This document shows, piece by piece, positions 1 through 9,144 of a stretch of DNA of 64,000 nucleotides. The position numbers and the translations under genes were made by a program. Positions within the stretch are counted from its first letter, which is position 1. Each line of letters opens with the position of its first letter. The stretch is from assembly GCF_900099825.1 (NCBI RefSeq), contig NZ_LT629693.1, forward strand, positions 620,001-684,000. The letters are read 5' to 3'. Under the pieces are notes generated by a model. The model was not told where the DNA came from. It did not search any database and was given only the letters and a program-made list of their open reading frames with translations. The DNA comes from Bradyrhizobium ottawaense. Its GTDB lineage: Bacteria; Pseudomonadota; Alphaproteobacteria; Rhizobiales; Xanthobacteraceae.

Positions 1-454
1 GGTCATTGCTCCCATCGTCGCCGAGCTCCGCGATTTTCGCGGCGGCATCGTGCGCGTCGACCAGCATCGTCTCATGCGCTTCAACCAACCGGGAGAGCAT
101 CGCTGGAACTTCTTCGCAGCCGTTCGGAGCACGGCGGATTTTGGTGAGCTCGGCGACGTGCCGAGGGTCGCCGACCGCAATGCCTCCGAGCGTCTGCACG
201 CGTTCCGCGATCTTGTCGATCAGCTCATTTTGCTCATCGGCATGTTTGTCGAGCAGCAGATGAAGCTGATAAAAGGTCGCTCCGCGCATTAGCCAGTGGT
301 GCTTCTTGTACAGTGCATACAGAATTTGGGTGTCCGCGAGGATTTGGTTCAATCGCTTACAGGAGTGGAGCCGCGTATCGCGCGCGAGCCCGACCAGAAA
401 ATCGCGGACGGTATCGAATTCCTGGATCTCGATGCGCTCTGTTCGATAGTCCAT
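1..454 (-). CDS. dps: Dps/ferritin-like DNA-protection protein (3' end outside window)
   Basis: The minus-strand frame is open from the ATG at 454 to the window edge, giving at least 151 residues without a stop. The translation carries the Dps hallmark: KKHHW near the ferroxidase helix, then GATFYQLH, then LLLDKHADEQNELIDKIAER. The spaced His, Asp and Glu are the usual dinuclear iron ligands at the dimer interface. Dps dodecamers oxidise and store iron with peroxide and shield DNA under starvation or oxidative stress. An in-frame TGA lies just upstream of the ATG, so this is the first possible ATG start, although its ribosome site is weak. It is the first of many stress proteins on this island. 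The C-terminus is not visible. Confidence 0.85.
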   Translation of the reverse strand, partial: MDYRTERIEIQEFDTVRDFLVGLARDTRLHSCKRLNQILADTQILYALYKKHHWLMRGATFYQLHLLLDKHADEQNELIDKIAERVQTLGGIAVGDPRHVAELTKIRRAPNGCEEVPAMLSRLVEAHETMLVDAHDAAAKIAELGDDGSND

Positions 455-681
455 TCGAGTAGATCAATTCTGCTGCCCATTCACTATGGCGATCTGCACC
501 TCTGGCCACCATGATGGCTGTCAATTTAGGAACCGACCGGCACCGCATGTGAAATCGACGAGGTCTGCGCCAAGGACTAGTCCCGCAAACGCTGGTGCGC
601 CGTGCGCGCGGTTGCCGTGCCGCACCGCCATGCCTCCAGAGGTAAGCGCCGGACGGCGCTCGACTGGACCGACGCGCGGCG
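455..681. other. Intergenic, no gene recognised
   Basis: Both strands have only short shadow frames here. No FNR/FixK-type palindrome, RNA gene or convincing terminator was seen. Confidence 0.5.
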
Positions 682-1029
682 TCAACCGTCCTGCAAACGC
701 GGGCCGGCGCAAATTCTAATGCTGATCATTTGCGGGGTCTTTTCATCTCCAAAGACCGCATCGAATTTCGTGCGATAAATCACAGCAATCGTGCCAAGCT
801 CAGTGATCGTAACGGCTTCGCGCTGCTCTTTCTTTCCGTTCTCTATGTCCTTTATCTCTCCATGCCTGAGCCAGTTGACGATGTCCTCGTATCTCCACTT
901 GGCTGCCAATTCACGAAAATAAGGCTCTTCCGTGGGAAGTAACATTCCTTCACCGGCGTCTGCGAGCGTTATTGCACACTCGAAGTCACCCCGGTGCGAA
1001 TGCTCGATGGCCGCGTATATCTGACGCAT
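682..1029 (-). CDS. Conserved hypothetical protein, 115 aa
   Basis: A soluble, acidic protein beginning MRQIYAAIEH and continuing with RGDFECAITLADAGEGM, a pattern I associate with short hypothetical proteins common in Bradyrhizobium. There is no signal peptide or membrane segment. The middle (EEPYFRELAAKWRYEDIVNWLRHG) looks helical. Function is unknown. Start is the ATG at 1029; the ribosome site is not strong. It lies between dps and the zinc-ribbon gene on the same strand. Confidence 0.6.
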   Translation of the reverse strand: MRQIYAAIEHSHRGDFECAITLADAGEGMLLPTEEPYFRELAAKWRYEDIVNWLRHGEIKDIENGKKEQREAVTITELGTIAVIYRTKFDAVFGDEKTPQMISIRICAGPRLQDG

Positions 1030-1070
1030 CGAAGCGTATCGGATGCAAGTGCCGATGTGTTGCGGGTTGC

Positions 1071-1280
1071 CTATGGCTCGCTCCCGGCGCGTGATCCGTG
1101 ATCCGGCCGCTCGGGTGGTTGCAATTCACCCTTAAAGAGATTCCATACGTCTGGCGAGAGCATGGGATCATCGCACCCGGATACAACGCATCGGAACTTT
1201 TGCTGGACTGCTTTGGTGGCGATGATGATGCGCATCAGTTTACCGCATTCTGGACAAGGAGGGTAAAAACTCCTGGACAT
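1071..1280 (-). CDS. Small zinc-ribbon protein, 69 aa
   Basis: The N-terminus contains CPEC and, about 25 residues later, CVVSGC, giving four cysteines arranged as a zinc ribbon. No catalytic motif is present; such small proteins usually bind nucleic acid or protein. The ATG at 1280 is preferred over an in-frame start at 1307 because the perfect palindrome at 1340-1353 then sits 66.5 bp upstream, the same spacing as at other genes in this island. The product is expected to be induced with the low-oxygen regulon. Function is unknown. Confidence 0.6.
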   Translation of the reverse strand: MSRSFYPPCPECGKLMRIIIATKAVQQKFRCVVSGCDDPMLSPDVWNLFKGELQPPERPDHGSRAGSEP

Positions 1281-1339
1281 GATCAAGCTCGCGCGTGATG
1301 GACGCATCCCTATTAAGCACGTCGCCGCGATCGTGTGCG

Positions 1340-1353
1340 TTGACGCCCGTCAA
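1340..1353 (-). promoter_or_regulatory. FNR/FixK-type box, perfect
   Basis: TTGACGCCCGTCAA, a perfect inverted repeat. Its centre is 66.5 bp from the start of the zinc-ribbon gene. Confidence 0.75.
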
Positions 1354-1453
1354 GGTCTCCTCGATCGGGCAGCGCCTCGCTGCCGACTGCCGCTCCTGGC
1401 CTTGCGCCGCTCGACCACGATGCCTACTGCCATGCGCGCCAGAGCCGTGGATC

Positions 1454-2467
1454 TCAATGAACCGCCTCCCCACACTGCACCGGCGGGCCAGTCACGAGAT
1501 TTTGCGGCTTCAGCCACAATTTCTCGTCAGGCGTCATCGCCGCCAGCAGATACACCGGCTCGCCCCTGACCTTTTCAATCATATCGGCGGGGTCGCGGAA
1601 CGTCAGCCGATAGAGGCCCACCAATCGGGCCCGCATCGCCTCGTCGAGGCTGCCGTCGTTCCAGATCGTATCGCCGATGTGGGTGGCGTCGGCACTGAGG
1701 CCGACATACCAGATCCATGGCGCGGCCTGCAGTTCCGCCACAGGTTCGATCGCGACGTCGATCGCAAATAAATGCGCCAGCCAGCGTGTGATGACCTCGC
1801 CAAGAGCCGCCCGGCCGCGCCGGCCCGCGGTCAGATCAAGCGCCATGTCGAAGCGGTCGCTGGGTTCCCAGTAGCGGGCTGCGGTCGCATCGCCAAGCAG
1901 GTCGACTTCGGCGGTCGCCGGCAATCCCAGGAGCGCCAGCAGTGGCGACGGCGGGTGCCGGGCGAGCGCCGCTCCCGTCTCCTCGTCGATCGCGGTTATC
2001 GAACCTTCCTGCACCAGAAGCTTCTGCGGACGGAAAAACATCTCGGCAGCGCGCAGCATGAAAGCGTCGTCGCAATCGTTCAACAGGTTGCGCAGGATCG
2101 CCTGCACCAGGTGAGCCATCAGGACGTGAGGGATTTTGATATTGCGCCTGATAATTTCGAGATAGGCGGCTTCGAGGGTCTGGTGTTTCACCAGCTGATC
2201 GCGCCAGGCGATCATCATTTCCCAATTGTCGCGAGCGTCCGCATCAGCGATCGCCGCAACCCGCGGGGCCGCGACCGCCTGCCGTGGATCAATCAACAAC
2301 GCAGCATGCAGACTTCGCTCGGCGGCGCAGGCATCCGGCGGCGGCATCAGTTCGGGGCGCGCCAGATAGGCCTTCAGGAATTCGTCGGTAACAAGCAACT
2401 TTCCCGTGGCGTCGCGATCAAGCAAATGATGACCGCAGGAGAGCCAGAAATCGCGCGTCGCACTCAC
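1454..2467 (-). CDS. Conserved hypothetical protein, DUF6352-like, 337 aa
   Basis: The protein opens MSATRDFWLSCGHHLLDRD and shows a conserved RPELMPPPDAC stretch, features I associate with the alphaproteobacterial family now called DUF6352; the family name is from memory and tentative. It is predicted soluble and largely helical, with no catalytic signature I can name. The start is a GTG that overlaps the TGA of the upstream small gene by four bases (GTGA), so the two are probably translationally coupled. A biochemical role cannot be deduced. Confidence 0.6.
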   Translation of the reverse strand: MSATRDFWLSCGHHLLDRDATGKLLVTDEFLKAYLARPELMPPPDACAAERSLHAALLIDPRQAVAAPRVAAIADADARDNWEMMIAWRDQLVKHQTLEAAYLEIIRRNIKIPHVLMAHLVQAILRNLLNDCDDAFMLRAAEMFFRPQKLLVQEGSITAIDEETGAALARHPPSPLLALLGLPATAEVDLLGDATAARYWEPSDRFDMALDLTAGRRGRAALGEVITRWLAHLFAIDVAIEPVAELQAAPWIWYVGLSADATHIGDTIWNDGSLDEAMRARLVGLYRLTFRDPADMIEKVRGEPVYLLAAMTPDEKLWLKPQNLVTGPPVQCGEAVH

Positions 2468-2763
2468 CTGCGCGCCTCCTTCTCCAACCCGGTCAGATCG
2501 AGGTGCTCACCGGGCCCATCGTCGTCGCCTGCGACTTCGAAAAATTCGAAAGCGCGCGAATGCCCGGCGCCATCGCGCGGACGTAGCGTGCGGAATGCCT
2601 CGCGGATGGTTCCGTTTTCCTGGCTCCGGGTTACGGCGACGAGCACGCCCGGCGGCTGGACGCAGAGCGACGCCGCGAAACCGACCTCCTCCTCCTCCGC
2701 TGCGAGACGAGCGGCCGCAGGATCCGGGGCGCCGAAATGCGCGACGAGGAGGGCCGCAAGCAA
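2464..2763 (-). CDS. Small hypothetical protein, possibly 5'-truncated
   Basis: About 99 residues ending in an acidic tail, with TIREAFRTLRPRDGAG in the middle. It overlaps the DUF6352-like gene by four bases. The listed start is a TTG; the frame runs open further upstream into sequence resembling a Crp/Fnr fragment in another frame, so the real 5' end may have been lost in a rearrangement. The stretch GSGDLLAALLVA before and at the TTG recalls sugar- or pyridoxal-kinase C-termini, but the rest does not support that. Confidence 0.4.
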   Translation of the reverse strand: MLAALLVAHFGAPDPAAARLAAEEEEVGFAASLCVQPPGVLVAVTRSQENGTIREAFRTLRPRDGAGHSRAFEFFEVAGDDDGPGEHLDLTGLEKEARR

Positions 2764-2812
2764 ATCGCCTGACCCACGGCAAATGAGCGAGGATTGTCGG
2801 GTCGCAATCGTC

Positions 2813-3001
2813 GACCTGCACGTGCTCTCCTTTCGTCAACTTTACAACAAGAGAGATCACGCCCTTATGTGGGAGATAAGCGCGCTTAAGAGAGTCGCCG
2901 ACCTCAACCAGCACCGGTTTCGGGGCCAGGTCGACGGTTCGCAGATGCGGGCGGATCAATTCGAAATCGTCGGCTGCCAGCGATGACAAAAATCCGTTAA
3001 G
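2813..3001 (-). pseudogene. Crp/Fnr-family regulator, N-terminal fragment
   Basis: About 63 residues match the start of a cyclic-nucleotide-binding regulator: LSSLAADDFELIRPHLRTVDL, then VEVGD, then AYLPHKGVISLVVKL and GEHVQV. Similarity stops abruptly, with no remaining effector domain or helix-turn-helix. The frame then runs into unrelated sequence. I read it as the remnant of a truncated gene fused to the downstream small gene. Confidence 0.5.
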
Positions 3002-3404
3002 CGAAGGACGAGCTGAATCCAAGGCGGTCTTTGACGGTACGGAGTAAGTCTTTGGGGCTCGCCAGCGCCTATGCACGGTATTCGTCGTATAGGATGAGCC
3101 GGGACGCCGATTGCCACAGAAATAAGCACTTTAAATCTCGTAAGATTACGAGGACGCACCGAGCGGGCGATTTGGCCATGCCGTGCCGCCCGTAGCAATG
3201 CTGTGGGCCCCCAATGGTGAGAGTCCGCTGGGGTCCAGGAAGAGACGTCGCGCTCCTTCACGCATGACTGGCTGCCTTCAGTCAATACAGGTGCGTTGCA
3301 CCATCCTTGCCGATCATGGCCTGCAGCGCCTTCGTTTGCGGATAGCCCGCAAGAATTGCAGATTGCCGAAATCTACCGACGGCCGCGGTTCGCTGCCGGC
3401 GATC
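3002..3404. other. Intergenic, no gene recognised
   Basis: Frames here are short and lack family features. No box or terminator was found. Confidence 0.4.
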
Positions 3405-3704
3405 TCAGCGGTTATCCCGCCGCCACTCTTCTATTGCCAGCCGCATGGCTTCCGTGCGGTCGCAACCGCTGCGGTCCATCCAACGCCTTATCAGGTTCTC
3501 TCTGCCCTGCGCACTCGTCATCGAGAAGACACGCTGGAAGTCCCGCTGAATTTCGGCTTGCCGTCCAGAGGACCGCTCGATTTCCGGTCGCCGCGCATTG
3601 AGAATCGGCCGCTGGAGCTGCGTGCGCTGATGAAATAGATAAAAGACAACCCCACCGACAAGGGACAGAAGCAACACGACTGCGATAATCTCTGGGGTAT
3701 CCAT
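3405..3704 (-). CDS. Small single-pass membrane protein, 99 aa
   Basis: Residues 6-24 (IIAVVLLLSLVGGVVFYLF) form one clear membrane segment. A charged cytoplasmic-type tail follows, rich in Arg and Glu (RRPEIERSSGRQAEIQRDFQ), with a predicted helical end (EAMRLAIEEWRRDNR). No family is recognised. A degenerate palindrome half (TTGACGGATGACAA at 3764-3777) lies 66 bp upstream but is too poor to call a box with confidence. Confidence 0.55.
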   Translation of the reverse strand: MDTPEIIAVVLLLSLVGGVVFYLFHQRTQLQRPILNARRPEIERSSGRQAEIQRDFQRVFSMTSAQGRENLIRRWMDRSGCDRTEAMRLAIEEWRRDNR

Positions 3705-3915
3705 GTCTGATACTCAGCTTGTGGATCGCTCGCCGTTTATTTCTCCTGCCTCGACCATTTGCATTGACGGATGACAAGATTTTTTCCTGCCAATCTGATA
3801 CGGATGGCGCGCTGCTCTCGGAGCGAGGATCGGCGGCGCTTTCCGTGCCGCGTGGACAGTGAACTGGAGCCGGGTTCGCCCATCCAGGTTAGGTCCGCTA
3901 AATCGGAGATGCATC

Positions 3916-4104
3916 ATGGCAATAGCAAGCTACGCGGTGGTCGGCTCTGGCGGAGTGTGGCGCGTCAAACATGACGGTGAACCCGTGGGCAGCTATCGAA
4001 CCAAGGAAGCTGCCTTCGAGGCAGCCGTTGCTGCTGCCTCGTCGGCAGTTCGTGAAGGGTACGAGGTGCAGCTTTCAGTACCCGGGATTCGCATCGAACC
4101 TTGA
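3916..4104 (+). CDS. Small DUF2188-like protein, 62 aa
   Basis: The pattern is a short beta strand, GGVWRVKHDGE, then SYRTKEAAFEAAVAAA, then a strand near the end. This matches the layout of the DUF2188 proteins found twice elsewhere in the window (9258 and 18834), although sequence identity is low. The ATG at 3916 follows a GGAG ribosome site; an upstream in-frame ATG at 3859 lacks one. Function is unknown. Confidence 0.55.
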   Translation: MAIASYAVVGSGGVWRVKHDGEPVGSYRTKEAAFEAAVAAASSAVREGYEVQLSVPGIRIEP

Positions 4105-4207
4105 CTGGCTTGGATCAATTGAAGCTTAACGTCTCGGGGCGGCGCAATGGGGGTGTGGCGCCGAAAGCGGCGGAGAAGACGTCCCGCAGCTACCAGGTCG
4201 CCGGATT

Positions 4208-4400
4208 TACGGCCCCGCCCTTCGCGCGGCGATCCGCGTTATGCCAGACCAATCGGCGTCTCCTTCGCCTTGGGCAGTGGCCTCGATGAAATGATCTCGC
4301 ACCAGGCTCAGGACCGGCATCGTCCAAGCGTCGGCTGCCGCAAGCGCAGCGCATATCCTTCAACGCAAGCGACGTCTTAGAGCCATCCGGTGGCGCTCGG
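4208..4400 (-). pseudogene. 3-hydroxyisobutyrate/6-phosphogluconate dehydrogenase-like, C-terminal fragment
   Basis: In two minus-strand frames joined by a shift the translation reads LALKDMRC, then ALAAADAWTMPVLSLVRDHF, then GEGDADWSGITRIAARRAG. This is the usual C-terminal helix region of NAD(P)-dependent beta-hydroxyacid dehydrogenases (LKDMRLALAAA...VASLVRD...DWSALARI). The N-terminal Rossmann domain is absent. It is a decayed fragment downstream of cydB. Confidence 0.5.
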
Positions 4401-4560
4401 CCAAGCGCGTCAAGCGCGCAGCCAACACCAAAGGTGGCCGCAACTTGCTGGCGATAGTTTTTCGACATATTCTTATCAGTGAGACGCTGACCCCATTTCA
4501 ACCTTTTTTTGGTCAGTAGCAAAATCCCGCTGCGATGGTATCCGAGTTGCTGCGGTTGCT

Positions 4561-5566
4561 TCAGTGATACCCGATGTCGGCCCGCACCTTGCCGCGAAAG
4601 ACCCAGTAGGACCAGCTCGTGTACATCAGGATGACTGGCAGCAGCGCGAGCGTGCCGACCAGGAGAAAGGCCTGGGTCCGGTCCGAGGACGCCGCCTCCC
4701 ACAAAGTGAAATGATGCGGCACGATCATCGGGTAGAGGCTGATGGCAATCCCGGACAGCACGAAAAGTCCGATGCCGCCCACGAAGGGGAGAACTTCCGA
4801 ACGGCTGTGCAGCGCGCGCCATGTAAGAAGCGCGGCGGCGGCTGTCGCAAGGGGAACCGGCGCCAGAAACAGGATGTTCGGAAAAACGAACCAGCGTGAG
4901 GCGATCGCCGGATTCATGATCGGCGTCCAGACGCTGACGGTACCGATCGCCGCCAAGACGCCGATTAGGCAAACACTGCCCTGAGTGGCGGGCAGCGTCC
5001 TGAAGGTCGCCTTCGGTCTTGAGAATGAGCCAGCCCGCGCCGAGCAGTCCATATCCGAATAACAAGGCTATGCCGGTCAGGATCGAGAACGGCGTCAGGA
5101 AATCGAACGAGGTGCCTGAAAACACCCGGCCGCTGACCCGGAAACCCTGGATGAAGCTGCCGAGCACCACGCCTTGCGCGAAGGTCGCAATGCCCGATCC
5201 GTAATTGAAGACGTGGTCCCAGAACGTCTCGTGTTCGGCGTCGCGAAAGCGGAATTCGAACGCGACGCCGCGAAACACCAGCGCCAGCAGCATCACCAGA
5301 ATCGGAAAATAAACCGCGGGAATGATGATGGCGAAGGCGAGCGGGAAAGCCGCGAGCAATCCAAGCCCGCCGAGCACGAGCCAGGTTTCATTGCCGTCCC
5401 AGATCGGCGCGATCGAATTCATGATGGTGTTGCGCGCGGCGGTGTTCGGTGCGAAGCCATAGAGGATGCCGACGCGGAGGTCGAAGCCGTCGAGCAGCAC
5501 GTAGAAGAATACGGCGACGCCGAGGATCAGCGTCCAGATCGGCACGAAGTCGAGAACCTGGCTCAT
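4561..5566 (-). pseudogene. cydB: Cytochrome bd-type quinol oxidase subunit II, frameshifted
   Basis: CydB is the small integral-membrane partner of CydA in the terminal quinol oxidase. The first part, from MSQVLDFVPIW, reads normally through GWLILKTEGDLQD. The normal continuation QGSVCLIGVLAAIGTVSVWTP and the C-terminus ending DIGYH lie in another frame. The span of 1006 bases is 3n+1, consistent with one extra base between about 4975 and 5000. There is no long homopolymer at the junction. As read, the product would lose its last roughly 150 residues and several helices. The ATG overlaps the cydA stop as ATGA, so the pair is one operon. Sequencing error is possible. Confidence 0.8.
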
Positions 5567-6963
5567 GGTTCGCTTCCTCCTGAAACGCCTGCTCCCGCCA
5601 GCACCGGAGCCTGGGGCCGGCCGGCCTCGATCGTCGCATCTCCTTCGGCCGCCGGCATCGGACCGGCGCGGACAATGCGCAGCATGAGAAACAAACCTGT
5701 GGGATACATGAAGAGATAGACCGCCATGTAGGCGAGCAGCGAGATCGCGACGTCGCGGCCGGTCAGTGACGGCGAGACGGAGGCTGCCGTTCGCAGCAGG
5801 CCATAGACCGTCCAGGGCTGGCGTCCGACCTCGGTGACGGCCCAGCCGGCGATGACGGCGACGAACCCGATGGGAGTAGCGATCTGGCATAGAAGCAGAA
5901 ACAGCGGCGTGTCGGTAAGCCGCCTGCGCCAGCGCAGCCATCCGCCGAGCAGCACGATGCCGAGCATCAGCATGGCGCATCCGACCATGATCCGAAAAGC
6001 GAAGAAGGGTATTGCAACAGGCGGCCGCTGATCGGCCGGGAAATCCTTGAGGCCTTTGATCTCGCCGTCCAGTTTATGGGTCAGGATCAGGCTACCCAGC
6101 CCCGGAATCTCGATGGCGGCATGATTGCTCTCGGTCTTTTCGTCGGGGATCGCGAACAGGGTCAAAGGTACGTTCCGGCCGGTCTCCCAGCGCACCTCGA
6201 TGGCGGCGAGTTTCGCAGGCTGGTGCTCCAGCGTGTTGAGGCCATGATGGTCGCCGAGAAAGATCTGCAGCGGCACCAGCGCGGTCAGCAGCCACAGCGT
6301 CATCGACAGCATCGTGCGGCCTTCTTCCGCAAATTTTTCGCGGCGGAGCAAATAGGCTCCGACGCCGAGCACGACAAAACCGGTGGTGATAAAGAAGGCG
6401 ACCACGGTGTGAGCCTGCCGGGAAGGAAAGGAGGGATTAAAGATCACCTGCAGCCAGTCGGTCGGAAAGAAACGGCCATCGACGATTTCGTAGCCGGCCG
6501 GCGTTTGCATCAAGCTATTCGCTGACAGAATCCAGAAAGACGAAAACAGCGTGCCCATCGCCACCACCAGCGCTGCAACAAAATGGGCCCAGCGTGGCAC
6601 CAGCTTTCGCCCGAACAGCAGGACGCCGAGAAACGCCGCCTCGAGAAAAAACGCCGTCAGGCCTTCATAGGCGAACAGCGGCGAAAGGACGTTCGCGGTC
6701 GCATCCGAATAGCGGCTCCAGTTGGTGCCGAGTTGAAACGGCATGACGACACCAGTGACAACCCCCATGCCGAAGGCGATCGAGAAAATCCTGGTCCAGA
6801 ACATCGAGACGCGAAGATAGACGTCGCGCCCGGTCGCAAGATTGTATCCTTCAAGCACGGCAATGAATGCGGCGGCGCCGACGGTGAAGGCTGGCAGCAG
6901 GATGTGCCAGCCAATCACCCAGGCGAATTGCAATCGCGACAGGAAAACCGGATCGAAGTCCAT
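5563..6963 (-). CDS. cydA: Cytochrome bd-type quinol oxidase subunit I (CioA type)
   Basis: CydA carries the hemes and the quinol site and reduces O2 to water with high affinity. The 466-residue protein has the multi-helix layout of the family. A histidine ligand lies in IGWHILLP near residue 20, the paired glutamates in YEGLTAFFLEA, a second His in SRQAHTVVAF, and the conserved GRQPWTVYGLLRT follows the quinol loop. The loop is short and the N-terminus has HILLPAFT, which resembles cyanide-insensitive oxidases (CioA). The ATG at 6963 is chosen because GGGAG sits eight bases before it; a GTG at 6972 is less likely. No good FixK box was found upstream. Its partner cydB is frameshifted. Confidence 0.92.
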   Translation of the reverse strand: MDFDPVFLSRLQFAWVIGWHILLPAFTVGAAAFIAVLEGYNLATGRDVYLRVSMFWTRIFSIAFGMGVVTGVVMPFQLGTNWSRYSDATANVLSPLFAYEGLTAFFLEAAFLGVLLFGRKLVPRWAHFVAALVVAMGTLFSSFWILSANSLMQTPAGYEIVDGRFFPTDWLQVIFNPSFPSRQAHTVVAFFITTGFVVLGVGAYLLRREKFAEEGRTMLSMTLWLLTALVPLQIFLGDHHGLNTLEHQPAKLAAIEVRWETGRNVPLTLFAIPDEKTESNHAAIEIPGLGSLILTHKLDGEIKGLKDFPADQRPPVAIPFFAFRIMVGCAMLMLGIVLLGGWLRWRRRLTDTPLFLLLCQIATPIGFVAVIAGWAVTEVGRQPWTVYGLLRTAASVSPSLTGRDVAISLLAYMAVYLFMYPTGLFLMLRIVRAGPMPAAEGDATIEAGRPQAPVLAGAGVSGGSEP

Positions 6964-7281
6964 TTCCGTCACTCCCGGCAGCCATGGCTACGTTCGAACT
7001 GCCACAGAAACCGAATACAACTTACGGCATTTCGGACGCGCCGTTAACCGCCTGAGGCAGCTTTGACAACCCTTTTTGTGCTTTTCCGGCAATCCACCGC
7101 AATCCGCGCAAACTGCAGCAACAAAATGCGCTGGTTCTTGTTAGAGCAAAAACAATACAATCGACGCAATCGCTAATTCGGAGAACCGGTATCCGGTGCT
7201 ACATTCATTAGCCCGCGCGGGCTGCCCCGATCTCATAAGAGCAGCGTCGAAACCGCCGGCTTTGTGGGTCCCTGGCGGATC
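6964..7281. promoter_or_regulatory. Upstream region of cydA
   Basis: This stretch has no gene. It holds only a half site (TTGAC at about 7063) and A/T-rich patches near 7130-7160 that could form the cydA promoter. No full palindrome was found. Confidence 0.35.
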
Positions 7282-7707
7282 TCACAGGTGGTCCTTTTCA
7301 AACTCTTCGCACGAACGGCCGAACGCCGCGAGAGCCTCTTCTAAATAATCGGCCAAAAGGGGTTCTCCAAGCAGGTACGATGCCGTGCGTTTGTTGTGCA
7401 CACGCGCGGCCTCGGCCCTCAGATCATCCCAGTCTGCTAAGGTACCATCGCCTCGGCCGAGCCAGGTCAGGGTGACGAGATCGACCTGCTCGTCTTCGCT
7501 CACGGCTTCGATAAACGCCACCAGTTCCTGCTCGACAGGATCATCCGGCCGATCCTCCAGCACCTCGATCATCCGGTCGTCGACCGGATGATATCCATCA
7601 TCGCCGAAGGAGGTGTCGACGTCCTTGACGTCGAATTCACGCGCTTTCATGACAACAAAGCATATCTTTTCCGCCGAAATCGACAGGCTCGGAATCGGAT
7701 CGGCCAT
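7282..7707 (-). CDS. DUF3775 family protein, 141 aa
   Basis: The protein begins MADPIPSLSISAEKICFVV and contains DEQVDLVTLTWLGRGDGTL and SYLLGEPLLADYLEEALAAFG, the core of DUF3775. It is acidic and soluble. Its role is unknown. It starts four bases after the end of the broken USP gene, so it was probably the last gene of a USP-DUF3775 operon behind the box at 9145-9158. Confidence 0.8.
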   Translation of the reverse strand: MADPIPSLSISAEKICFVVMKAREFDVKDVDTSFGDDGYHPVDDRMIEVLEDRPDDPVEQELVAFIEAVSEDEQVDLVTLTWLGRGDGTLADWDDLRAEAARVHNKRTASYLLGEPLLADYLEEALAAFGRSCEEFEKDHL

Positions 7708-7711
7708 TTTT

Positions 7712-8548
7712 TCATCTCAGGGAGGCAAGTTGCGTCACCCGCGGGTCTCCATAGCGGCAGGGACGACTACGTGACCGACTCCGCAGGAAACGCCGGTAAC
7801 CGGATTGCAGGGGCAAATGTCCATATCCGCCCATGACGATGAGGTTGGCCTTGCGCCGTTCCGCCTCTGCCATCAGCTGGGTCGCGACTTCTTTGTGGCT
7901 GCTCTTGATTCGATGCAGCGCGGCGTGGATTTCGTGGTGCCTGAGATGATTAACGGCGTCGACACCGAAGACGGCCTCTTCTTCAGTTGGGTGCTCGCTG
8001 GTCACGACCACGACCGTCACCTCTTCCGCCAGGCATAAAAATGGGATGCTTTCGCTCAAAGCCCGGGCCGATTCCCGGCTGCCGCTCCAGGCTATCAGGA
8101 TATGACCGAAGTCAATGTTTGGCCGCTCGGTCTCGGGGACCAAGAACAGGTGCCGGCCCGATCCGAACAAAACCCCTTCGACCAGCTGATCGGGATCCAT
8201 CGCACCATCGGGACGCAGCGACACAAAGGTGTCGGCGGAGCGGGCCTCGCGCGCCGCGATCTTGGCGATGTCGTCCTCCAGCACATCGAACCGCCTGATC
8301 TCGACCGGCCGCTCCAGCATCTGAAGGCGCCTCGTCAGCACCTTCTCGATTTCATCACCGGCCTCGCGTGCATGCTCGATCAACTCGGTCGTCGCATCCC
8401 CTTCGACCGGACCGGGCAAGGGCAAGGGATTGAGAAACAGGCCGATGATCACTTTTGGTTGGAGCCGTCGGGCAATATCGGCGACCGCCGCAAGGCGGAC
8501 TTCGTCAGAGACGCCTCCATCCAGCTACACCATCACATCCTTGATCAT
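7712..8548 (-). pseudogene. Universal stress protein, copy A (amber codon and altered C-terminus)
   Basis: The gene has a strong ribosome site (AGGAGG) and begins MIKDVMV, but codon 8 is TAG (8527-8525) where a paralogue at 27803 has Gln. Beyond the stop the frame is intact and closely matches copy B: LDGGVSDEVRLAAVADIARRL, then LNPLPLPGPVEGD, then [17 protein letters not shown], then AWSGSRESARAL. The final USP motif decays after VMGGYGH; the expected GG..R..L.....VPVL end is replaced by an Arg/Ser-rich tail. Two lesions make inactivation likely. Suppression of the amber codon or reinitiation at a downstream start cannot be excluded. Confidence 0.85.
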
Positions 8549-8609
8549 CGCACCCTCCTGGCTCGGCCACAAACGCCGCGATGCGACCGCTTCCATTTGC
8601 GGTGCCGTA

Positions 8610-9095
8610 TTACATCAGCAGATCAAAAATACGGAAGCAGAGCTGCCAGTGTTCGGTGTGCGGATGCTTCAAGTCGCCATCGATGATCCTGAAGGCGCGC
8701 GCGAGCGCCACGCTGAGCCCGCCTGCCACCACCGGCAGGTGATCCTCGATATCTTCGTCACAAACCAGGCCCAGCGGCGGACGCGGGGTGAGCTGATCGA
8801 GAACCGGCCGCAATTCGATCTGCTCGTCGATGTTCTCGAATTCCTGGATGCATTTTTCCAGGCCCTTGGTGATCGGCAGATCGACTGGCTCTATGATAGC
8901 CCGGCCGTTTGCTTTCGCGGTGGCTTCAGCGCGAACCAGGAGGTCGTAAACCTTCTGATTGATAAAATCGCTGTAGCGCTTGAGGTCCTGCTTGTCGACA
9001 TCGAGCCCGGCCGCGATCCGGAAGAATCGCTCGAATTTCGCCACGCTCATGACATGGCTGGTGTTCTTCTTGCTCGATTCTGCCGCGGCGATCAT
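8610..9095 (-). CDS. DUF1931 histone-fold family protein, 161 aa
   Basis: The protein contains MSVAKFERFFRIAAGLDVDK, then RYSDFINQKVYDLLVRAEA, then GRAIIEPVDLPITKGLEK, and ends RIFDLLM, all typical of DUF1931. A structure from this family (Aquifex aq_328) shows two histone folds in one chain, so a DNA- or protein-binding role is plausible but unproven. The ATG at 9095 has GAGGA about ten bases upstream; an in-frame start at 9185 would swallow the FixK box at 9145-9158. The box is 56.5 bp from the chosen start. A shrunken copy exists at 18555-18675. Confidence 0.82.
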   Translation of the reverse strand: MIAAAESSKKNTSHVMSVAKFERFFRIAAGLDVDKQDLKRYSDFINQKVYDLLVRAEATAKANGRAIIEPVDLPITKGLEKCIQEFENIDEQIELRPVLDQLTPRPPLGLVCDEDIEDHLPVVAGGLSVALARAFRIIDGDLKHPHTEHWQLCFRIFDLLM

Positions 9096-9144
9096 GGCTT
9101 CTGATTCCTCGCCGCGATGGTGCCGCGAGTGGGCGGAACTCGCA

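Noticed and set aside
2956..3285. 109-codon minus-strand frame
   Set aside because: Basic, low-information translation without a ribosome site or a recognisable family.
3764..3777. TTGACGGATGACAA upstream of the small membrane protein
   Set aside because: The second half site has a central mismatch (GACAA for GTCAA); kept only as a note.
7063..7076. TTGAC half site before cydA
   Set aside because: There is no matching second half, so it was not called a box although cyd operons are often FNR-controlled.
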